Assembly: GCA_000149265.1 (NCBI GenBank)
Contig: CH003021.1
Location: forward strand, 888,462-952,461
Direction of reading: 5' to 3'
Length of the DNA: 64,000 nucleotides
From: Ciona savignyi
Taxonomy: Eukaryota; Chordata; Ascidiacea; Phlebobranchia; Cionidae
Part shown: positions 37,147 through 58,333 of the stretch, in pieces
Layout of the letters: each line of letters opens with the position of its first letter
Numbering within the stretch: position 1 is the first letter of the stretch
Position numbers and translations under genes: made by a program
The notes under the pieces: generated by a model
Databases searched by the model: none
What the model saw: the letters and a program-made list of their open reading frames with translations, nothing else
Told to the model about the DNA's origin: nothing

Positions 37147-37839
37147 TTTTTAATTGAAGAATTCACATTGGTATACAAAAAATAAAGAAAGCTGCTAACA
37201 TCTATAGAATGTTAAACCTGATTAAAACATATCTTTTGTACTGTTTGCGTGTGGTTTTATGAGGATTTCTAGGATAAATCGATTATAGATGGATATTGCA
37301 AACAAACGTTCGTTGTGCTTATACCGCTCTGTTGTTATGGGTTAAAGCAAAATATTTATTAAATTAGGTTTGTGTAAAATGTTCGGGTTTCCCGGACAAC
37401 GGTTTATGGTAGTATGGGGTACCCGAATTGTTTTGTTCGAACTGAAATTATAATCGATTTGTGTTGCTTTTAAGTGCTAAACTTTTTCATATCGTAACTT
37501 GAGATATTTTGAATGCGTTAATCGTTTTCCTAGTTTATTTTATTTATCTACATCCTTTTCAATCCACCAGTAAACAGGTTTTGCTAAGCTATGAGGACAC
37601 TGCAACGATACGTTAGTTAATACATCCGGACTTGGCCATGCAGTAAAAATGTTCATACGTTAGTTTTTATTTTTTAGATTCAACGCAAAGTATTTTCTTC
37701 TTAAACTTAACATGTAATTTTTGTCAAATCATTTGTTCCAATCGCAGAGAGTCTTGTGCAGCAAGAGGAGAGAGTCCCTGCTCGAGTGATTAAAAAAGTA
37801 CGATTCGCACCACAATCGGAAGAAATTTATGACTTTTAA
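36505..37839 (+). CDS. Secreted protein with a single granulin module
   Basis: Three exons, 36505-36678, 36738-36852 and 37748-37839, join in phase to give 126 aa. The first 25 or so residues are a hydrophobic signal peptide (MYFCNYASYFVVYALLLSGS). Residues about 31-85 hold a complete 12-cysteine granulin pattern: C-x5-C, PSGNTCC, GQWGCCPLPKAVCC, KHCCPSGYTC, and a final GLC. After the module come about 45 residues with no cysteine, basic in the middle (RVIKKVRFAP) and ending EEIYDF. Vertebrate progranulin has seven and a half such modules and is much longer; this gene has one. Granulins are secreted growth and lysosomal factors; the role of a one-module form is not known to me. The first intron is only 59 bp, and reading through it gives a false longer frame. 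Confidence 0.9.
37118..37144. repeat. (AT)n microsatellite
   Basis: Uninterrupted TATATA run of about 27 bases in intron 2 of the granulin gene; likely length-polymorphic. Confidence 0.95.
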
Positions 37840-38083
37840 TTATAATCACCATGACGCTCATAATATTTATGCAATCGTTTTTATTTATCTGTTTGTAATT
37901 TCTATACCCATGAAATAATACCCGTTAGTTGCAATCCTAATGCCTACATAGCGTATTTTTATATATGGTTATTGTAATACAATCTATCCGGTTGGGAACA
38001 ATATCAAATTAGGTCAAATCTGTACTTTTGGCTGTTTAGTGGTAGTTTATATTTGGTGTAATAAAAATGTGTAGCCTATAAGC

Positions 38084-38673
38084 CAGGGGTGGGCAACATA
38101 CGGCCCGCGGGCCGGGTCCGGCCCGTGAAGGGATTTCGACCGGCCCGCAGACTGTATCTAACAATAACCAATAAGGTGGCCCAGTTCCGGCAGGTCAGGT
38201 TGCGAGCTGGTGAAATAAACAATTGCCTTAGTGAACAAACAATTGTGTTACAATATAAGGGTCAAAGCCTAGAGCGTTGTAAATGGGTACTTAGTAACAA
38301 CATGACTGTTATTGTTAGTTTTTCTTTAGCTGTTATTAGTTAAATATGAGTTATTAAGGAGATTATTTATTAACCATGAAATATCCTATGAAACGTAAAT
38401 TAGAAAGAGAATTTCGAGCAAAGATTAAATACCAACGTATTTTTACAAAGGTTGGCAACAAAGCAGTATGTTTGCTGTATGGTCAGAGTGTTGCAGTATT
38501 AAAAGAGTACAACATTAGTCGTCATTATTTGACGAAACATAAAAACCATGAAAATAATTTAGTGAATAAATATGTGGTTAAGTTATTGAATATTATTCAT
38601 CTAATAATCCGGCCCACCAAGAACTTCATTTTCCCACATCTGGCCCGCCTACTAGAAAAGTTGCCCGCCCCTG
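38084..38673 (+). mobile_element. hAT (Charlie-like) element with 8-bp TSD and transposase remnant
   Basis: Starts CAGGGGTGGGCAACATACGG and ends AGTTGCCCGCCCCTG. The GGCCCGC-rich ends are typical of one hAT-Charlie group. The 8-bp duplication CTATAAGC is identical on both sides (38076-38083 and 38674-38681). At 590 bp it keeps a piece of the transposase N-terminus (separate entry), so it is an internal-deletion derivative of a coding element. It lies downstream of the granulin gene. Confidence 0.95.
38376..38600 (+). pseudogene. Truncated hAT transposase, BED-type finger region
   Basis: An open frame starting MKYPMKRKLEREF, with NKAVCLLYGQSVAVLKEYN then ISRHYLTKH. This resembles the N-terminal zinc-finger segment of Charlie/GTF2IRD2-like hAT transposases (usual form VCL-x-C...VxKEYNxxRHYxTKH). 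The second zinc Cys of CxxC is Tyr here (TAT codon). The catalytic and dimerisation regions are absent, so it is a dead fragment inside the element. Confidence 0.75.
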
Positions 38674-39080
38674 CTATAAGCAGTATAGCATAAATTTGTT
38701 AAAGAGTCTATCAATTTTTTTTAAATCAATGAAGACACATAAAAGTTATAAGATAAGGTAGTGTCGGGTCAATTCATGGTAATATAGTTTCAGCGTGAGT
38801 GCACAAATGTTTCTTACTATTAAACCTGCCGACACGACGTGCTTCCAGGAACGCGAAGCAAGAAAAAAAAGTATCATGGGTTCGTATACGAAAGCACCAA
38901 AACATTCGTTTACTTACACTGATATTTTGAATCATTTAAAAGTTAATAGAATGTAGGAAGCAATGAAACACAAATAACGCAATTTTGGACGCGTTACAAC
39001 CTGACTGAATTAGCGATGTTATTTAGGCCTATAGACGCCACGACTCTAGAAACGACAATAGGGGTGATGTGTCTTATTTA

Positions 39081-39378
39081 GGATAGGATAGGATAGGATA
39101 TTCATGTTTATCCCCGTGAATGGGAAAACCAGGGGGTTATCACACGGGCAATCGTCAGATCACCTCGCGCCCATCGTCGGGTTACCGGAGCTATTGCAGT
39201 GTGTTGTATATGATAGACACGTTCCTTTAATTTGGCGGAACCCATTAATCCGCTGGGTTCAGGCAATGTCCGTAAAGTGCCTTGCCCAAAGACACAACCG
39301 ACTAGCTAGCGACCAGTTTCGCACCTGCAACCTTTCGATTGAAAGGCGACGCACTTAACCGCTAGACCATCGGGCAGG
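39081..39378 (-). mobile_element. Near full-length tRNA-derived SINE
   Basis: Reverse orientation, from four GGATA units through TTCATGTTTATCCCCGTG, CATCGTCGGGTTACCGG and GTTCAGGCAATGTCC to CGCTAGACCATCGGGCAGGT. Very close to the 18153-18453 copy, so a relatively young insertion. Confidence 0.93.
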
Positions 39379-40157
39379 TATTTACTTGGAATTTGCCGAA
39401 AACAGGGAAAGATTGCATCTTTTTTGTTTGTCTTTATGGGCATCTAACTTGTTGTGGTGGTCGATACCTCTGAGCATACAAAGTAGTCTCGCGTTCCTTC
39501 CTTAATCCACAGTTAACTTGCTACCAATTTCGATTCCGAACCTCTTCTGCTAAAAGATTAAGCACTAACCCACAAAACCTTTTGACATTGACACCGAAAC
39601 GCGTAAAATAGAGCATTACAATAGTTAAGCAACCAAATGGGTAGACGACCAATTTATACACAGCGTTATATACAAAGAGAGCCAAACCAAACACTGTAAA
39701 AAGCTTCGAAACCAAATTCACTTAAAAAAGTTAAAAAAACGCCAAAAATTTGTTCTCTTTAACTACAGAATCTCTAGTCTCTTTACAAGCTTGTACTTTA
39801 ACCAGCGACTAACGCACAGTTTTCTGTACTTTAACCAACGACTAACGTTTTTGTGTTTGTTTACATTACGTTTTCTTGAAGACAAAGTGTTCTCATGATT
39901 TGGTATTTTACCTGTGATTGTTTTAAGCAGAAACAACCTGCGTGTAGACGTATCGTGTGACCTGGCCATTCCCGATACCGATGATTTTACGAACTGTAGC
40001 TCCAGGTTTGCGAATCTTAATTCGCGGGCAGGTAAACGGCATAAACTGTTGGAAAAGCTCAAACAAACTCTCAGTAGTGCAATTCGTCCGACACACCTCT
40101 CAAAATGACATTTGTTCATCACCGTTTTGCCTGGATAACTTTCCTGTCCAACATCAA

Positions 40158-43100
40158 ATGTTTCATACGAGTGTTCAACTGTATAAACGAAACGAACCAC
40201 AGAAGTACAAAAATACAATCAAAAAGTTTATTTTTAATGCTGGAATGATGATAGACAACTTAGTTGAATCTATTTCTCCTGCTGCAAAGAAATATATGGA
40301 TAATATTGTGGCAGGTTGGCACAACTATTATTTAAGTTCGACCGATAAGTCTGGTGGTTTAGTGCGTCGCCTTTCAGCCGAAGGGATGCAGATTCGAAAC
40401 TAGTTGCTAGTTAGTTGGTTGTGTCCTTGGGCAAGGCACTTAACGGACATTGCCTGAACCTAGCAAACAAATGGGTTCTACTAAATTCAAGGTACATTAT
40501 ATGAATCATACACAACATACTGCAATAGCTCCAATATTCTGACAGTGGGTGCAAGGTGCCTGTGTGTTAACCCCCTTGGTTTTTCCATTCATAGGAATAA
40601 CACAATTATCCTATCCTAAGTATACATTGCTAATAATTAGTCCAGCCCGTCGGTCTAGCGGTTAAGTGCGTCGCCTTTCAATAGAAAGGTTGCAGATGCG
40701 AAACTGGTCCCTAGCTAGTCGGTTGTGTCCTTGGGCAAGGAAGTTTACGGATATTGCTTAAACCCAGCGGATTAATGGGTTCTACTAAATTAAAGAAACG
40801 TGTCTATCATATACAACACACTGCAATAGCTCCGGTAACTTGATCTGACGATTGCACGTGTGTTAACCCACTTGGTTTTCCCATTCACGGGGATAAACAT
40901 GAATATCCTATCCTAATAATTCAAATAATAATAATAGCCACAACACAATGTGTGGTTGACAGAAAATTATATTTTATTATTCAGTATCTGAAACCTATGT
41001 GATTCGAGGAGTATTCTAATTTTGCAGTCAGCAACTGCTACATGGCTGGAATATCAAACTTTTTAGTATTCTGAAGACTTAAGTTTACCTAATCCTTATT
41101 TTCATCCAAGGTTTTAAATTGGAGTGGTCCAACATAAAATCATATTGGAAAATATCAAAGAGAAAATATGAACACCCATCAAGTTACATCACATACAGAG
41201 AAGATATGATAATATATAATGTAAGTTCAAATTGTTAAGGTTTTATAAGCAATGGTACATAGTAGAATTCTTAGGGTATTTGAGTTGGTTGCAGAAAAAT
41301 TGTTAATAATGTATGTTTCAATACAACACATGAAAATATATGCAGCAAAATTGAGACTGATTACTTGTTTTAGTGGAATTACATTTGTAGGAATTTTCTA
41401 AAAAAAATTTAAATATATGTCAGGGGCATACACATCTTTTTCGTTTGTATTCAGATTCTCAATCAAACGTTTTTAGATTGAAGTTTCTAGCTTTTTTATA
41501 TGCGTTAAAGTAGTGTATTTATAATTGGTTATGCATATTCTGTGTTCGAGGATTATCTTAACTAGGTAATTTTAATTCTTAAAGTATTCCTTTCCATGTT
41601 CAAAAAAAGAGACAATGCAAAAATCAAGAGTATCCCTAAAGGTGTTTTAAAAATTAAACGTCAAGAAAAAGTATGTGCATTCAGTTAGGATTTCTGAAAG
41701 TTTTAACCTGTTCGATAACACGATCTACCCAATGTTTTGCAGAAAAAAAACAATGTAATATAAAAATTATAATTTTGTGAGAAATGTTATTTTTCATGTC
41801 ATAATAACACGTTGATCCTTTAACTCTTATCACCTATTTGCGATAAGCAGTGTGGTGTAATGTGATTATGACTACGCATGGAGCAGAATTCCTATTGGCC
41901 ACAATGAAGGACTGAAAGTCTTTTTTTATTCTGATGTCTAATAGTTTTGAATCATTTAGTTAGTTGCTGTTCTCTATTTTCATTATTTTTGTCACTAAAT
42001 TTTGTCAAGGAATAAAAACACAAAATTTTCATTGAATTTAACCTAAGTGATGTCATTTTCTAACCCATGAAATGTTGTATCAGTTGAACCGAGATGGAAT
42101 AAAAGTTGCACCTCTTCTGCCCATATTTATGATGCCAATGGGACTTTTCATTATATTCTTTCCCGTGTAAGTATATATGTTTAATAGTGTAAGAAAGCCC
42201 AAAAAGCTTCATAAGGCAATAATCTGTTAAATTGCATAAGAAATCAGAAGTACATATTTTAAGTTTTGGCAAATATATTGTTAATATCACATATGTCATT
42301 ATATAGTATGTATTATCAAGTTGTATACAATGTACATTTACTCCGGATCTGTACTTATTGATTATAGACTGGTTTATATTTTAGACTTGTACTCTATAGA
42401 TTTATGGACTGATTTATATATTTAGACTTGTGGTTTAAAGGCTTTAAGATTAAATGTTTAAACTCTTGAAATTAAAATACCTTCACAGATACTTCTTTCC
42501 ACGCCACGTACTTCCACAAACTTTCTGGACGAGTTCCCAGAGATACAAGTTCCTTTCTTCCTTGCATCGGGACCGAGTTCATCAGTATTCGGTTATCATC
42601 CACCACATGAATTACCACAAACTCAACTCGGATTCCACAACTCAATATGGGTTGGAAGGAATATCATTGGTGGTAATGACTTTTTGTGTACAATACTATT
42701 GCTTCCCTGCAGTTGCTGCAGATAACACCAATCACATTTAGCGTATCATGCCACCATGGTAAATGGCTTTCCAATTACTGGGATACAAATTAATTGTTTA
42801 TATTAGTACATTGTTTCTATATACCACCCGTCTATTATGTTCTGTTATTTAAAACCATGTTTTACAGTTATCTGGTGGAAATATTCCCTCCAATAATGAC
42901 TTGTTGACCAAAATGCGGCCATTATTTAAACAACCGGACAGTCCATTTGATGTGGATAAAATGGTTTATGTTTTATTGGTAAGTGTTGATGGTCTATATC
43001 TTAGGGTCTAGCTTGCTTTTACACCTGACATGCCAAAACTTTTTGACATTCTTTATTAACACTTTGCGAAACTTAATGGCAAATGTTTTTTGTAGCGGGC

Positions 43101-45118
43101 TTTCTGCCACACTATAATGGTGTCACCTTACCAACCGGCATCTTGGATTCGGTATCGTCTAAGAAAAAATGCCTCACTTGTTCTGCGTTTAGATCATAAA
43201 TTGCGAAGAGAAAGAATTCTTCATAATTTATCAAACAAAGAAATTTCTGAGGTGAGAAATTGCTCGGATAGTTTTAGTTGGCTAAATTAAGCTAAAACAA
43301 GTGCCATTTATAAGCATTACAAATTGTTCCGAACAGTTATTTAATAATATATACTTGAATTTAAGTTGAGTTGATAACAGTTCTTTAAAATTGTGAATAC
43401 CTTGTTAAAGCCATTGTGTGAAATATAAATTTCTCAGTTTGTTCTATAAAATAAATGTATATAAAACACATACAAATATTAAAATAAAAAATATGAGTAA
43501 TAGCCCCCTTTATGCAGCTAATGAATTTTAGAATATCATTGTAACTGGACTGCAAAATAAAAAAAGACCAGGGCGCACCAAAACAAAAACTGTTTTGTTT
43601 TGTCAGAAATAGAGCATCAATTCTATTTAAAGACTATGGCTAGCTCAAAAGGTTATCAACAAATAAAAAAATCTTGCTTTAGGCAGCTATGATGAGAGGT
43701 ATAGATGGTGCACAGTTATCAAGGGAGGCTCAGATTTATTGGCTGCAAAACTGGCTTCAACTGACTCCAGGCTGTGATGGTAAGATGCATGGAAATGATA
43801 TCATGGTTTTGGTTACTCATATTTATTACACAGGATAGCAAATCACACAGTGTTTTATGACCTGGGCAATTGAAGGTTATCTTGTTCTCATAATTTAAAT
43901 GGCATCTCAAGCTATAAATGAGCAAATTATTAGGAGCATTCAGTTACTCTTCATAGAAGTAACCCTAAGTTTTCTTTAAATGTATATGTTGTATATAATA
44001 TATATGATTATATATCTGGTTTTAACATAAAAATTGATGTTTTAGATAAATTTTCGCTAAAATTAAAATGATAGTTTCTTGCCCTAATCGTATGATCTTC
44101 TATTGTAGCATATAAAAGTCGTAATGAGGCATAACTGATTTACTGGCGATATTGAGTGAAGATTTTTTGTTTAAAATTGGGATTCCATGTATGTTTGTTG
44201 AAATAGTTGTAATTCTTGATTATCATCTTCCTCAATACTTTACGGTAAAATTCAATATTCTACTTTATGTGTACCTTTTTAAATTAATAATGTCAAAAAT
44301 TAAATTTTTAATTTTTTTGTTCGAACTCATTCGAGTTTCTCTTGAAATGATCTTTATCCGTGGAATGTCGGTTGAGAATCACTTGTTTAAACTACCAGAT
44401 AGTTTTAACCAGTTAGCAGATGGCAAACCTACAGTCTACTTGTCACTCTTTTCTTTATTCAAGGTGGTCTAACCACATTATGCTAAAAAAAGTTTTTAGA
44501 AAAAATACTGGTTTAATTTTTAACGTCCTAGGGGGATTCTCCAAAATTTGATTTTAATATCTAGACCATGTTGTCTAAAAAATAAGAACATTTCAAGAAA
44601 GCCTTGATTATCACAAGCATGATTCAGGATCAAATCTTCATTTTTAGGGCATTTTCCTAGGTAATTTTTTTCGTTCTTCTTAATGGTAAAACAGAGGCTA
44701 ATATACTAACATTTCACCAAATGTCGAGGCGACATGCTATGCCCAGCGTTTGACAAAAAAAGGACAAAAACAATATGTGTCCTTTTTGAAAAAATGTAAC
44801 AATATGTGTCCCATTTGGAAAAAAATAACCTACCCTTATCTTACCCAGATTCCAAATTGGCTATATGCCAATAGCAGTCCCTAAAAAATGTAAATTGCAG
44901 TAACATTCACAAGAAACTGTTTTTAGTTTTTCCACTCTCTACAAAGCATTAAGTAATTGCATGGCATTGGTTTGTTATTATAAAGAACTGAAAAAGTATT
45001 AAAATTTATATAAGTTGTTGCTTTCACAGATGGAGACGTTTGGTTTATTCTGCACGCGATGGTACTTCTTTCGTACAATTACAGCGAACTAAAATATCAA
45101 CGTCGAGTCTTCGGCTGA
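40158..45118 (+). CDS. LETMD1: LETM1 domain-containing protein 1 (LETMD1/HCCR-like)
   Basis: Mitochondrial inner-membrane/matrix protein of the LETM1 superfamily. Eight exons: 40158-40314, 41111-41220, 42084-42166, 42489-42672, 42868-42978, 43096-43251, 43683-43779, 45030-45118; phases agree and give 328 aa (human about 360). The N-terminus MFHTSVQLYKRNEPQKY suits a mitochondrial presequence; I chose this ATG as the first one giving a targeting-like start, but an upstream in-frame ATG at 39981 exists. Membrane segment APLLPIFMMPMGLFIIFFPV (about 100-120), then YFFPRHVLPQTFW, matching the human membrane-FPRQ..HFW block. The LETM1-like region follows, with MRGIDGAQLSREAQIYWLQN (human [21 protein letters not shown]) and the C-terminal VWFILHAMVLLSYNY (human LSLLLHNVVLLSTNY). 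The last intron is 1.25 kb and AT-rich; two SINEs sit in intron 1. Confidence 0.93.
40340..40619 (+). mobile_element. tRNA-derived SINE, LETMD1 intron 1 (first copy)
   Basis: Plus orientation. Head TGGTGGTTTAGTGCGTCGCC with a B-box-like GATGCAGATTCGAAAC, core GTTGTGTCCTTGGGCAAGGC, tail ATTATCCTATCCTAAG. Begins about 25 bp after the exon 1 donor. Confidence 0.9.
40641..40915 (+). mobile_element. tRNA-derived SINE, LETMD1 intron 1 (second copy)
   Basis: Plus orientation, head to tail with the previous copy and about 20 bp after it. Head GCCCGTCGGTCTAGCGG and GGTTGCAGATGCGAAACTGG; tail GAATATCCTATCCTAA. Slightly better preserved than its neighbour. A (TAA)n stretch follows at about 40912-40935. 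Confidence 0.92.
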
Positions 45119-47114
45119 GTTTTAAAATCATCAACTGCAAAACTTCCATGGATTACTGCAATATTTCTTCTTTCGCAATCTTCCCTCACAGTATAATCGG
45201 CATATCTAGAATATTTTTACTTGAAAAGCGTTCTCTCAACATTTCCCTGATCCAGAATTCAGTAACCACAAAAACACTAATTGGTTTTCTATTCTTACAT
45301 ATAACAACATTCATAACTAGTAGACAAACCTTTTTTATTCAATTAACCAAACTTTATTATATAATCTTAAGAATTTTCGCATTTATTCAAGAACGTTATA
45401 ATATTTGCAGTTTCAATAAAATTAAATTGACTTGTTTAAAATACGTGTCCGAATTCTTAGCACTCGTGTCGCAAGGCAACTTCTGTACCAGGTATTACGA
45501 GGATTGTTAAAGCTAATGATTAATCGCACTTGCTATTTTGTAATTAAAATACTTAAACAACTTTCCTGATACAGTCGATTCAAATATTAATTAGTACCCT
45601 ATGTAATTGTTTGATTGTTATGATAGTTTATTAACGCGACCGATACACGTTCCGATTATATATATAAAAAAAACATTATAGAAAACAACAGCTGTTTAGC
45701 AAAAAGAAGTGGTTGCCATGCTGTGTAGTGTGTTTTTCTATTTAACCCTGTTTGGTAATATTGAGGACTTTTAAGAAGTATATGACCATGAAAGTGGTAC
45801 ATTTTACCGGGTTCAGCACCGCAGCAAGCAATTATTGCATCTTGTTTGAAGCCAATGGATTTATGGCGTAATGGTCGAAATAAAACTCTTTTAAATCAAA
45901 CGTGCTTTCGGCTACTCGGTAAACACCACTGATTTAATGCATAAGCCTACTAAACATGATTTATTACCCTATATTAAACAAATAAGTTTTCTTTGCTGAA
46001 TTTTTTACGTTCATTCATATACAGCTGTAATAATAATATATTGTGCAACTCGCGATAACAATGGTATCATTATGACAAATAGGGCAGTTGATAATATAAC
46101 TCCCAATTGTAAAAGATCAACGTAGTGATGTCACTGTAACCAAAAGGTTATATATATGCTGATTTATATTTAGTTCTTATAACAAACAAATTTTCAAATG
46201 GGTTAATGCAACGTTCGATGACGTTCTTTACAATTGACGAAATTGTGAGTAATTGTTTTTGTTTACTTTAGTAAGATAGCTTAAATGTTGGTATTACTAT
46301 TGTAGAGAAAACAAAAAAGTATCCACTGAAAAAAGAACATAATCGACTAGCTAGAAAAACAGATTAGTTTCGGCTGCCTTTCGACTGAACAAAGACGCAC
46401 CAACACACCAACCCATTCAGCCATACACACGGCTATTGCATGTTTTGCTTTGTGCTAACTGTACGGTCCACCTAGGAGTCGATTCCTCAGGATTATGCAC
46501 TTAACACTTCTGTTGCCGAGCCACAAAAATGCTATATTTTGGTAAGCCGCCTTGCCCACCGTTATAACGAACCTACTATTGATGTAATAAATAAAAGTTG
46601 GACCCCATAATAAGATCTCGTATGCATGGTAAGATTAATCACCAAGTTATAACTAAAAAAAAATACATGACTTTGTAAAATTGGCGAGGTTTGAACTTGG
46701 AATGTGAAAGTTAATACCACAACCCGTTTTGTTATTCACCAGGGAAGTGATAGCCTACAGTAAGGTTTCGTCCGCGTGGGATTTTTATTCACGATTCATT
46801 GTAATTTTTTGTAAGAAATGCCAGGCGTGGATATAAAGTTAGCAAAGCGCCTGTTTTTTAAGTTTAATAATACAAAACAAACAGAGTTGATGTATTATCA
46901 AATTGATAAATAAATTAAAGGCATAGTAAGTACAGTGTCGCGTCTAACAAATTTCAATTTGCTTTAAATGGGCTATTTAGGCAACATTTTTATTTATTTA
47001 AAAAAAATACATTATCAAAAAAACGTTTTTTGTTGTACCGAAGTTTATTTCGACAAATTACAAATAAAGTTGCTTATTTCCGAGTTACAATACCCGCTGA
47101 AATATAATATGGCA
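45119..47114. other. Intergenic region LETMD1 / DPP4-like gene
   Basis: AT-rich. The first part is the LETMD1 3' UTR. About 46335-46430 may be a very old SINE piece (CGACTAGCTAG, GCCTTTCGACTGAA). No other supported feature. Confidence 0.45.
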
Positions 47115-47123
47115 TATATAAAG
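47115..47123 (+). promoter_or_regulatory. Candidate TATA box of the DPP4-like gene
   Basis: TATATAAAG in GGCATATATAAAGCC, about 720 bp before the DPP4-like ATG. A donor-like GGAGTAAGT near 47286-47293 and the acceptor CCCCACATAG at 47827-47836, two bases before the ATG, suggest a first non-coding exon of about 140 bp starting some 25-30 bp after this motif. Inference from motifs only. Confidence 0.4.
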
Positions 47124-47837
47124 CCTCACCATTAGCCGCGGTTTTTGGGACTTGTTTTCTTGTGAAACAAATTGACTGCTTACAGCGGGGTACAAGTCTG
47201 TTAATGTTTGATAGTTCTCGCAAGCCTGGAATGCATTGTGTGTTCATTCGTTACCTGCGATCATTTTTATTGCAGTGGCGCATTGAGGAGTAAGTTTGTC
47301 TGAATAATCAAGGAGGACACTTTCAAAGCACAAGGTATAGCGCTAAATAAATTTATAATAGTTTGATTTATTTATTTACCTTTATTTTTTGGTCATATTG
47401 TCTTTATTATTGTTGTTTTGTTTCGTAATTTCCCATTGTTTGATAAATATTATAGAGTATTTCTTTTGTATTAATAGAGTAAAAGGGTTTTGCTGGTATA
47501 TTTATGTAAATCGTGGCAATTTGATATAGTTAAAAAATACCGCTTTCCTATGATATTTACGGTAAATGTATTGAAACCAAACAAATGGCGCAAATTTACA
47601 CAATAACGATATTTATTATTTAGGGTTTTAAAAGAGAAAAAAATTATGATAAAACCATGCTGTCGTGTATAGATTTAATCATTCCATGTGAGCATTTTAA
47701 CCTAGTCTATTTTACGTTTAGACCATAGTTATTTATATTTTGTTCAATTATAGGAATAAATTTGTAAATTTACAGACAATTTTTCGTCTGGCTTATTTGT
47801 ATTTTTAAAGTAACATATTGCTTATTCCCCACATAGA

Positions 47838-58327
<10,490 letters not shown>

Positions 58328-58328
<1 letters not shown>

Positions 58329-58333
58329 ATAAA
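58328..58333 (+). terminator. Poly(A) signal overlapping the DPP4-like stop codon
   Basis: The stop TAA at 58326-58328 is followed by ATAAA, so the AATAAA hexamer uses the last base of the stop codon. Another AATAAA occurs at about 58461. If the first is used the 3' UTR would be only a few tens of bases. Confidence 0.45.

Noticed and set aside
39763..40218. 151-codon open frame on the minus strand overlapping LETMD1 exon 1
   Set aside because: Antisense to a well-supported exon and promoter region, low-complexity repeats such as SRWLKY, no family resemblance; treated as chance.
44152..44472. 106-codon frame in the last LETMD1 intron
   Set aside because: AT-rich, Leu/Phe/Ile composition, no resemblance to LETMD1; the true terminal exon is at 45030-45118, whose end matches the family.
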